NCBI GenBank assembly: GCA_025370845.1
Contig: JAMXFF010000063.1
Span: 1 to 32,131, forward strand
Direction: 5' to 3'
Source of the DNA: Laspinema palackyanum D2a
Lineage (GTDB): Bacteria > Cyanobacteriota > Cyanobacteriia > Cyanobacteriales > Laspinemataceae
Length of the DNA stretch: 32,131 nt
In this document: piece by piece, positions 1-6,453 of the stretch
Layout: the number at the start of each line of letters is the position of its first letter
How positions within the stretch are numbered: the first letter of the stretch is position 1
Program-made: the position numbers and the translations under genes
Notes under the pieces: model-generated
What the model was told of the DNA's origin: nothing
The model's input: only the letters and a program-made list of their open reading frames with translations
Database searches by the model: none

Positions 1-8
1 AGCGAGAA

Positions 9-24
9 TTTTGCAAGAGGTCTA
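9..24 (-). repeat. Dispersed 16-bp repeat, copy 1
   Basis: The minus strand reads TAGACCTCTTGCAAAA. The same 16-mer occurs at 19212-19227 and, with one change, at 32101-32116. In the other two copies it lies 9-15 bp before a GATCCCCC block. Here the expected continuation falls outside the window. It is probably one end of a dispersed non-coding repeat. Confidence 0.6.
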
Positions 25-50
25 ATAATTCCCTGTTGTGGTCAACCTCT

Positions 51-680
51 ATGAATCTCCAAACTCCAGGATCCTTGTTGATTTTCGGGATTGCGATCGC
101 CTCGGCTTGTCTCGGATTACCTTTGCGCGCCACGGGAGAACCTACTGCCATTGTGGGAAATTGTGCCGAATTCGACTGTCCCGAACTGCTGAATGAATTA
201 CAAGAGAGTTTCCCCGAGGCGATCGCCGAAGCGAAATCCCAATGTAGCGAGAATCAATTCATCGGCATGAATCTGTGGGAACAGAATGAGAGTCGCCGAG
301 TGAGCTTGGCTTGCTGGAACGGAGAAAGAGATAATACTGCTGGGTATCGAGAAGGGATTTCCTTGGGTCTATTTCCGGTTCCTGGAGAAGAAGACAGCTT
401 TGGCAGTTCTTGGGGATGTAGCGATCGCCTCTGCGAGGAACAGGTCACTACTTTACAAGAAACCTATCCCGAGGAAATGCGAAACCATGAAATTCAATGT
501 GGACTCGTCGGGGGAGATTTATATCTATTAGTTTCGGAAGCCGAGCAAAAAATTGACATTCAATGCGTCTTTTCTGCCGGTGTTATTTTAGTGGATATGG
601 ATGACGATGGCGTATCAGATGGCGAAAATAGTCAGGGAACCTTTGTAGATAATATCCTGGGTTCGTTTCCCCTGCATTAG
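51..680 (+). CDS. Secreted protein with two cysteine-patterned repeats
   Basis: I do not recognise a named family. The frame can open at TTG 36, but ATG 51 puts a clean signal peptide at the N-terminus (hydrophobic residues 8-25), so I chose it; the product is 209 residues. The mature part carries a duplicated unit with nearly the same cysteine spacing: C38-x4-C43-x21-C65-x22-C88 and C123-x4-C128-x21-C150-x21-C172. Matching flanking motifs are SFPEAIAE and TYPEEMRN. Near the C-terminus D182-x-D184-x-D186-G-x-x-D190 resembles a calcium-binding loop of the thrombospondin-3 or EF-hand type. It is therefore probably exported and disulphide-stabilised. It runs convergent to the DUF4276 gene. Function is unknown. 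Confidence 0.7.
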   Translation: MNLQTPGSLLIFGIAIASACLGLPLRATGEPTAIVGNCAEFDCPELLNELQESFPEAIAEAKSQCSENQFIGMNLWEQNESRRVSLACWNGERDNTAGYREGISLGLFPVPGEEDSFGSSWGCSDRLCEEQVTTLQETYPEEMRNHEIQCGLVGGDLYLLVSEAEQKIDIQCVFSAGVILVDMDDDGVSDGENSQGTFVDNILGSFPLH

Positions 681-737
681 AAAACTGAGAAAGAACTAAA
701 CAACAGGTTAAGGATTACAGATTAATACAACAAAATA

Positions 738-759
738 GCTTTTTTATGGCTTTTTTATG
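738..759. repeat. Tandem 11-bp duplication
   Basis: GCTTTTTTATG is present twice back to back in the short gap between two convergent genes. It may help termination through the T runs, but no stem is visible. Confidence 0.5.
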
Positions 760-785
760 ACTGCAAATAGTAAAGCTTCTGCCCT

Positions 786-1469
786 TTATTCCTTCATTTT
801 TTTTATATATCCCTGTTCCACTAGGACATCATTGAGTTCTTGTTCAAAACGTTGAAATGCTGGAACTTGACGCAAGCAAGACAGTTGAACCCGCTCTGCG
901 ATCGCCTCGAAAAATTCCTCCACTTTTTTTGAATTTTTGCGCCGACGACTACCCATCACTTGACGATACAACAGATTGAGCGTTTGTTTCGGATCAAGAA
1001 TCTTTTCCACTTCCCGAGGTTTTGCTGGAATTCCCAAGGCAGAATCATTCAAAACCGTCCCGAAAGCCTGACGCAACGCATCTCCATCTACCAGAGTCCA
1101 AGCTTCCATTTCTCGCACAGGTACCACACCGATTGTCCGTTGCTGCGGGGGCTGAATTTCTGCGGCAATTCGTTCGGAAGCTCTTTGTACCCGTTCTGCA
1201 TAAGCTGCGGCTGCATCCCCTGCACCATCAGTATGAATAAATAAAATATCAAATGCTCCTTGTGCTTCTCGTGCTGCTTCTAAAATCTGGGTTTCTAAAT
1301 CAGCTTTTCGATACTTTTCCGGTGAATAAAGCGGCAGAATTTCTCCCACTTCTATGGTGGTGATGGCCCGTTGTAAACATAAATTTTCGGTAGTTCGGCG
1401 TAGCACCGGAGGCAAAAATCGATAATCGGTTGGCCCTTCGGCAAATAAAGCCATTCCCAAATAGCGCAT
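786..1469 (-). CDS. DUF4276 TOPRIM-like protein (partner of AAA ATPase)
   Basis: This 227-residue protein shows the DUF4276 pattern: E11-G-P-T-D15 near the N-terminus, H79-T-D-G-A-G-D85 after a hydrophobic strand, and PVREMEAW at 117-124. Acidic positions of this kind fit a TOPRIM-like nuclease or metal-binding fold. The open frame extends to GTG 1490. ATG 1469 is preferred because GGAGG sits 9 nt upstream, inside the last codons of the ATPase gene, and leaves only 4 bp between the ATPase stop and this start. The pair must be cotranscribed. DUF4276 genes often stand beside AAA ATPases in defence-type loci. By analogy with AriA/AriB (PARIS) or OLD nucleases, it may be the effector controlled by the ATPase; that role is inferred. 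Confidence 0.75.
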   Translation of the reverse strand: MRYLGMALFAEGPTDYRFLPPVLRRTTENLCLQRAITTIEVGEILPLYSPEKYRKADLETQILEAAREAQGAFDILFIHTDGAGDAAAAYAERVQRASERIAAEIQPPQQRTIGVVPVREMEAWTLVDGDALRQAFGTVLNDSALGIPAKPREVEKILDPKQTLNLLYRQVMGSRRRKNSKKVEEFFEAIAERVQLSCLRQVPAFQRFEQELNDVLVEQGYIKKMKE

Positions 1470-1473
1470 TTTT

Positions 1474-2838
1474 CTATTCCTCCCGTTCACCGCTTTTCAG
1501 ATAGCGATTGACCTCATAACCCCTAACAAAATTTCCCGATTCTCCGGAGACCCCTGTTCCATTAAATTTAACAGGTCTCATGCGCGTTTTTCGATTGATT
1601 TGTTGGGTGTTTGGGTCAATCACGCTCACCATATCGGCAAACACCGCTTCTCCATCTTCTAGCCCCGAAAGCACAACAGGGGAGTGACTATTCAGCAAAA
1701 TTTGAGACAGAGGTTGTTCCGGGTCAATCTGGTTACTGCATGGATTGATAGCCAGTTCCCGCAGTCGGGCGATCGCCGCTTTTAATCGTAAAGGATGAAT
1801 TCCATTTTCGGGTTCTTCAAAACAAATTAATCCCCGTAAATTGGGGTCATTTAATAGAGTCAGTAAAGCCAGCAGCCGAAGCGTGCCATCAGAAACTACC
1901 CGAGAACTAAAAGATTGCCCCTCTCTCATGGCAAGATTCACGTGATATTCCCCATATTTGAGATCTTCCTCAACACTGATATCCATCACACTAGGAACCA
2001 AATAGCTCAAATCCGCAGCGATGTCAGCTAAAGCCCCTTTGGGTTGAATATCTGTAGCAGTTTCCCCTTGAATTCGGGCTAATACCGCTGCTAAATTCCC
2101 TCCATCTGGGGCTAAATCCAGAGGAGCAGCACGGGAACTGGAATGGCGAAGGGCAACCGGATCGAGTTGGAGAAAACGCCAAGAAAGTAACTCCTGGCGC
2201 ACCGCATAAAGGTGAGGAAATTCAGCGCTAGTAATGCTCCCTAGAATTGTCGATTCTGCCGACTCAGCAGATAAGGTTTTACCCGGGCGTCCATCGGGGG
2301 CGATTTTAAAGATGCGCTTACCTTCTTTTTCTTCCGTGGTGAGCCAAGGTTCTCTCCGGTTGTATTTTAGAAATAACTCAGAGAAAGAGAGAGAAATGGA
2401 GGGGTAATTGGAACACCATTGATCCTCGGTTTTTAAAATGGGGATAACAGCTTCTTGGGTAATTCGGAGATGATCAAGATGGCGATCGCCTTTTAGATAT
2501 TCGATCTGCACTTCATAGCGGACCCGAGAATGAGACAGTTCCACCACTTCACCCCAAGGGTCACGCACTTGGGGTGCCAGAAGCAATTCGACGGCAAAAG
2601 ACATTTGCGGACTAGAGGAGCCATCGGCTTGCCTGCGAAAGAGTTCCAAGGGTTCGCCGCGCAACCCTTTCAGTGCCGATCTCAGGTCAGTTGCAGCCAG
2701 TTGAGACAGCAGTAGAATCGCATCAAACAGGTTAGATTTTCCTGAAGCATTTGGACCTAAAATGACGGTGAACGGCGCTACATCGAGACTAAACTGCTCA
2801 AAGCTTTTGAAACCATCGATTTCGATTCGGGTCAGCAT
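1474..2838 (-). CDS. AAA family ATPase, OLD/RecF-like (AAA_21 type)
   Basis: The 454-residue protein belongs to the SMC/RecF-like ABC ATPases of the AAA_15/AAA_21 group. Walker A is GPNASGKSN at 28-36, right after the typical opening IEIDGFKSF. The signature region is VVSDGTLRLLALLTLL near 314-329. Walker B is LICFEEPE at 337-344, and the H-loop is NSHSP at 383-387. There is no long coiled coil, and no TOPRIM domain is fused; the TOPRIM-like part is the next gene. ATG 2838 gives the conserved start MLTRIEIDGFKSF. It is transcribed divergently from hicA. The likely role is an NTP-driven sensor in a two-gene anti-phage module. A housekeeping role for a stand-alone ATPase cannot be excluded. Confidence 0.85.
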   Translation of the reverse strand: MLTRIEIDGFKSFEQFSLDVAPFTVILGPNASGKSNLFDAILLLSQLAATDLRSALKGLRGEPLELFRRQADGSSSPQMSFAVELLLAPQVRDPWGEVVELSHSRVRYEVQIEYLKGDRHLDHLRITQEAVIPILKTEDQWCSNYPSISLSFSELFLKYNRREPWLTTEEKEGKRIFKIAPDGRPGKTLSAESAESTILGSITSAEFPHLYAVRQELLSWRFLQLDPVALRHSSSRAAPLDLAPDGGNLAAVLARIQGETATDIQPKGALADIAADLSYLVPSVMDISVEEDLKYGEYHVNLAMREGQSFSSRVVSDGTLRLLALLTLLNDPNLRGLICFEEPENGIHPLRLKAAIARLRELAINPCSNQIDPEQPLSQILLNSHSPVVLSGLEDGEAVFADMVSVIDPNTQQINRKTRMRPVKFNGTGVSGESGNFVRGYEVNRYLKSGEREE

Positions 2839-3008
2839 GAGGGATTTTCCTGGACATGAGTTTTAGTTTAATCGTGACACAACTCCAATGATGCTGCTGC
2901 GTTGAGTGACGGGGAGAGGCGATCGGCTACGACGCGATGCTGAATTGTCACTGTGGAACCCCGGAATTTTAACTAGCGCCACTCCCCAGCCTCTTGAAAA
3001 ATTTTCCA

Positions 3009-3037
3009 TTGACAGCGATATCATCCGATGATATCAT
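3009..3037 (+). promoter_or_regulatory. hicAB promoter with overlapping palindromic operator
   Basis: TTGACA at 3009-3014 and TATCAT at 3032-3037 are separated by exactly 17 bp, a near-consensus sigma-70 promoter. Inside it lies a perfect 9-bp inverted repeat with one central base, GATATCATC (3017-3025) and GATGATATC (3027-3035). A repressor bound there would cover the spacer and the -10 box. HicB antitoxins with a ribbon-helix-helix tail usually autorepress at such palindromes. It sits about 30 bp before ATG 3066, which argues against the TTG start at 2994. Confidence 0.75.
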
Positions 3038-3065
3038 AGAAGAATGGCGTCAAGCTGGGGTGATA

Positions 3066-3392
3066 ATGCAGACACTTCGTGTAAAAGCATCTCAATCTGA
3101 GGGACTTCAACTGGCAAATGGATTAAATAGCAAACAGCGTCGAACTCTAAAGGCAATCTATGCAAACCCCGTTTGCTCAGATGTTGTCTGGACAGATGTT
3201 GAAAGCCTGTTCGTAGCGCTAGGCGCTATTGTCCGCCCAGGGAGAGGGTCTGGGGTGCGAGTTGCATTAAACGGCGTCAAAGCCGTTTTTCACGAACCAC
3301 ATCCTGAAAAGGAAGTGTGCAAGGGCGCAGTTAAAAGTGTCCGGGAATTCTTAGAAAAAGGTAGAGTTGCCTCTATATCTGTGTCTGAGTAA
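3066..3392 (+). CDS. hicA: HicA-family toxin (atypical)
   Basis: The protein has 108 residues from ATG 3066, with GGGG 6 nt upstream. Residues 22-98 match the HicA double-stranded-RNA-binding-like fold: SKQRRTLKAIY, the WTDVESLFVALGA helix, GRGSGVRVALNG and a KGAVKSVREFLEKG C-terminal helix. HicA toxins are mRNA interferases that use a histidine in a GSHH-like motif. Here that position reads G61-S62-G63-V64, so the usual histidine is absent; H76 and H79 lie nearby in FHEPHP. The N-terminal 20 residues are an extension compared with typical 60-85 residue HicA proteins. It is paired with hicB downstream across an unusually long 172-bp gap. Family assignment is good; activity is uncertain. Confidence 0.75.
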   Translation: MQTLRVKASQSEGLQLANGLNSKQRRTLKAIYANPVCSDVVWTDVESLFVALGAIVRPGRGSGVRVALNGVKAVFHEPHPEKEVCKGAVKSVREFLEKGRVASISVSE

Positions 3393-3414
3393 CCGTTAGT
3401 AAGATGTTCACAAA

Positions 3415-3439
3415 AGGGGCAACATCACCAGTTGCCCCT
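3415..3439. repeat. 9-bp hairpin between hicA and hicB
   Basis: AGGGGCAAC (3415-3423) and GTTGCCCCT (3431-3439) form a perfect stem with a 7-nt loop. It resembles dispersed palindromes common in cyanobacterial genomes. It is followed after a few bases by a short T run (ATTTTT), so it could attenuate transcription between toxin and antitoxin. Confidence 0.6.
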
Positions 3440-3564
3440 ACCCCAAATTTTTAAAAGATTGGCCACCCATCTAGTCAACCCATCACCGCATCATGCCACA
3501 CCATTTTACAAAGTCTCCAACAAGTGTTGTTTTACCATTTCGTCGTTCCACCACTGAGCCAAAT

Positions 3565-3903
3565 ATGTTAACTTACAAAGGTTACACTGCTAAAATTGAA
3601 GTCGATCCAGAAAAAGACATCCTGTTTGGTCGCGTTTTAGACATCAAGGACGTGATTACCTTTCAGGGTAAAACCGTAGAAGAAGCACGTCAGGCTTTTC
3701 ATGATTCTGTTGATGATTATTTAGAATTTTGTGAAGAATTAGGGGAAAAGCCAGAGAAGCCTTTCTCCGGTAAACTGCCATTTCGCACCACCCCAGAACA
3801 GCACCGGCAAATTTTTCTAGCTGCAACAAAAGCCGGTAAGAGCATCAATGCTTGGATGGAAGAAGTTTTATCAGATGCAGCAACTCGTAGTTTCCAGAAT
3901 TGA
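3565..3903 (+). CDS. hicB: HicB-family antitoxin
   Basis: The protein has 112 residues. Its N-terminal half (about 1-55) is the degenerate RNase H-like HicB domain: MLTYKGYTAKIEVDPEKDIL, FGRVLDIKDVITF and EEARQAFHDSVDDYL. The C-terminal part, FRTTPEQHRQIFLAATKAGKSI and onward, is a ribbon-helix-helix type DNA-binding domain. The frame opens at ATG 3493, but ATG 3565 gives the conserved family N-terminus. HicB binds and neutralises HicA and usually represses its own operon. The perfect palindrome at 3017-3035 is the obvious binding site. The order toxin then antitoxin is the common hicAB order. Confidence 0.85.
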   Translation: MLTYKGYTAKIEVDPEKDILFGRVLDIKDVITFQGKTVEEARQAFHDSVDDYLEFCEELGEKPEKPFSGKLPFRTTPEQHRQIFLAATKAGKSINAWMEEVLSDAATRSFQN

Positions 3904-4106
3904 CGGTTATGAAAGGTCGTCTTCTCTTTAGCGTGCGATAGATACTAGGTAGGGTACATTCAAGTCTTTAATACTTATGACCGATTAGATTAGGATTATG
4001 AACGAACAGGAGAGATGGTGCAGGTATCACCTGATGATTTGGAGAAATTCTCTCCGTAATCAATAATCGTAAGTTTGAACTTTAATTAAATGTCTGGATT
4101 TTTAAA

Positions 4107-6428
4107 ATGAGTAAAACTGCACTATTTAAAGGTTGGGGAACAAAACAACAAGATGAGCATTATAAAATATTAGAATGTGAAGACGGGGAGTGTTTTGCTA
4201 TTCATCACAGTGAAATTCATTTAGCAGAAGAACTGAAGCAAGGACGGTTTATAACTTTTGATATTCAAGGAAATGAGGCCAAAAACTTGCGCCCACTTAG
4301 AGAAGTGGGAGTGATAGATTCGTGGAACAGAAAAAAATATTTTGGTAGTGCAAAAATACTGAGAAACGACGCAAAGTTTTTGCAATTGTTCGAGCGGAGT
4401 GAAAACGGTACAGCAGAAGTTTTTTTCTATATTAATGAGGCAACTTCGGGGAGCCAAGATATCAAAAGAGGAGACCTCGTTGTTTTTGACATCAGAAAAA
4501 CATATCGACGTGACCAAAATAAATATAGAGACGATGCTTTAAATCTCAAGCTCTTGAGTCCCGAAACAGATTTAGAAATTATCGATAATTGTGTTAAAAG
4601 CGATAATATCAATGTGTTGTTAGCAGTATTGAGATGTTCTCTTAACAATTCTCAATATGACAGGGTTGTTTATTCAATAGCTCATATTATAGCTAACTGT
4701 TCAGTTCTTGACAAAATATCCTTGACTTCAAAACTGCCTGAACAAATCAAAGAAAACGAAAAAATTATAACCTTTTTGTCGGATGAGAAAAAACTAGAAT
4801 TTTGGATTAAGCAACTTAACAATCCTGAACAATATGAGGGCGCGATGGTTAAAATTACTGAGTTGCTCCAAGGTTTTACTGATACTAAGCGTTCTTCATT
4901 GCTGTCAATAATTCCGGAAACAGCTAAACAACATCCAAATATTTTTGCTTTTTTGTCAAATGATGAAAAACTAGAATTTTGGATTAAGCAACTTAACAAT
5001 CCTGAAGAGTATAAAAGCGCGATCAAGCACATTGCTGAGTTGCTCCAAGCTTGTGCTGATACTAAGCGATCTTCGTTGTTGTCAATAGTTCCTGGAACAG
5101 CTACACAACATCCCAAGCTTTTTGCTTTTTTGGTAAATAAAAAAAAATTAGAAGTGTGGGTAAAAGAACTTAAAAATTTCAAAGAATATGAGAGTGCAAT
5201 CGAGCAAATTTTAAAATTACTACAAGGTGGGTTTGACAATAAGCAAAAGCAATCATCAGTGACTGGAAAAATAATACCATTAAAGAATAAACAAGATACC
5301 ACTATTTTTTCTTTTTTGTCAGATGATGAAAAAATTGATTTTTTTGTATCGCAGCTTCAAAATCCAGAATCCTATGAAAGCGCGATCAACGGAATTGCCA
5401 AAATTTTGGATCAATACCCTCAAAAAAAATCTCAATCAAGTAACGATGTTTTAAATTTTTTATATTGTTTATTAGAAGACTCAAAAAAAAATAAGTTTAA
5501 GGATAGCAACAAATCTTATGATGATTTCCTTAGAGTTATTAATAAACTTCCAGAATCAGCTAAAAAACATGAAAAACTTTTTAAATATTTGCCTCCAGAA
5601 GAAAAAATAAAAATTTTGTCTGGAGCATTATTGGTTAATTTATCTAAAATAGAAACAGTAATTTCTCATTATTCACTGTCAAACTCAGAACGAAAGTCTT
5701 TAATTTATCAACTTCCAGACTGGGTTAAAAAAGCACCTTCGCTTCAGGAATACCAGGTTAAAATTCCACCTGTTTGCTTTCGTCCTGATGCGGCTGAAGC
5801 GCAACAAATTCGTGCCTTTGTTGCCGAACGGGGAATTGAAAAAATAGTCCATATAACCAGACTTTCTAATCTTCAAAATATTTGTGATTTCGGGGGAATA
5901 CTATCTTTACATCATTTAGATAGACATGGCATAGAAAACAATCCATTTGATGGAAGTAAGCCTGAAGGAATTAAGTATAAAAACTATGTCAACTGTAGCT
6001 TGACTTATTATAATTTTTTCATGCTATATGGGCTGGTTCATAAAAGTAGTGATAAAGTGGTTTTATTCCACATAAAAACGGACTTTCTTTGGAAAAGGGA
6101 AACAGAATTTTGTGAATTTAATGCTGCTACAAATAGTGGAATACATATTGAATCTGGGTGGGCAAAATTTCAAAGATTATTTAAGGATGAAGTAACAGAC
6201 AGACAAGGAACGCAAGATAGGAGCAATAAACCCAAGAACTTACCCACCTGTATTCAATCTGAAATTTTAATTCATGATGGGATTCATATCGATGATATTG
6301 TGGAAGTTGTAGTACGCAATCAATTGGATATACCATCAGTGCGTCAATCTGGATGGAAAGGAAATGTTCGTTGCGAACCAAATTTGTTTCAATATAGAAA
6401 TGAGTGGTATAACAGAATGGGAATTTAG
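4107..6428 (+). CDS. DarT-like DNA ADP-ribosyltransferase with cold-shock-like N-terminus and helical repeats
   Basis: A 773-residue multidomain protein. Residues about 66-150 read like a cold-shock/OB domain (GVIDSWNRKKYFGSAKIL, a later RGDLVVFDI strand, and ALNLKLL), and residues 1-62 resemble a second, poorer copy. Residues 224-282, 283-341, 342-403 and 404 onward are about 59-residue helical repeats opening with LSxDEKLEFWIKQLNNPE; the first two are nearly identical. Residues 555-773 match the DarT family (DUF4433): VHITRLSNLQNICDFGGILS, LTYYNFFMLYG where DarT has its MLY motif, FNAATNSG, and QSEILIHDGIHIDDIVEV. E719 in QSE corresponds to the catalytic glutamate. DarT enzymes attach ADP-ribose from NAD+ to thymidine in single-stranded DNA. 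The gene is very AT-rich (13 G/C in 5461-5520). It ends 25 bp before an ADP-ribosyl hydrolase gene, which strongly supports a toxin role. Confidence 0.75.
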   Translation: MSKTALFKGWGTKQQDEHYKILECEDGECFAIHHSEIHLAEELKQGRFITFDIQGNEAKNLRPLREVGVIDSWNRKKYFGSAKILRNDAKFLQLFERSENGTAEVFFYINEATSGSQDIKRGDLVVFDIRKTYRRDQNKYRDDALNLKLLSPETDLEIIDNCVKSDNINVLLAVLRCSLNNSQYDRVVYSIAHIIANCSVLDKISLTSKLPEQIKENEKIITFLSDEKKLEFWIKQLNNPEQYEGAMVKITELLQGFTDTKRSSLLSIIPETAKQHPNIFAFLSNDEKLEFWIKQLNNPEEYKSAIKHIAELLQACADTKRSSLLSIVPGTATQHPKLFAFLVNKKKLEVWVKELKNFKEYESAIEQILKLLQGGFDNKQKQSSVTGKIIPLKNKQDTTIFSFLSDDEKIDFFVSQLQNPESYESAINGIAKILDQYPQKKSQSSNDVLNFLYCLLEDSKKNKFKDSNKSYDDFLRVINKLPESAKKHEKLFKYLPPEEKIKILSGALLVNLSKIETVISHYSLSNSERKSLIYQLPDWVKKAPSLQEYQVKIPPVCFRPDAAEAQQIRAFVAERGIEKIVHITRLSNLQNICDFGGILSLHHLDRHGIENNPFDGSKPEGIKYKNYVNCSLTYYNFFMLYGLVHKSSDKVVLFHIKTDFLWKRETEFCEFNAATNSGIHIESGWAKFQRLFKDEVTDRQGTQDRSNKPKNLPTCIQSEILIHDGIHIDDIVEVVVRNQLDIPSVRQSGWKGNVRCEPNLFQYRNEWYNRMGI

Positions 6429-6453
6429 TTATTGTAATTAACGTCGAAGACTA

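Noticed and set aside
2994-3065. Upstream TTG start extending hicA by 24 residues
   Set aside because: The consensus promoter at 3009-3037 lies inside this extension, and the HicA domain begins well after ATG 3066.
3493-3564. Upstream ATG extending hicB by 24 residues
   Set aside because: The family N-terminus begins at ATG 3565; the extra residues look like translated intergenic sequence.
3904-4106. Tiny frames in the hicB-darT gap, for example the 14-codon one at 4015
   Set aside because: Too short and without support; no convincing antitoxin remnant or promoter could be identified there.
4221-5302. Long minus-strand frames inside the DarT-like gene
   Set aside because: They are antisense shadows created by the AT-rich repeats of the toxin; products are Ser/Cys/Phe-rich and unlike real proteins.
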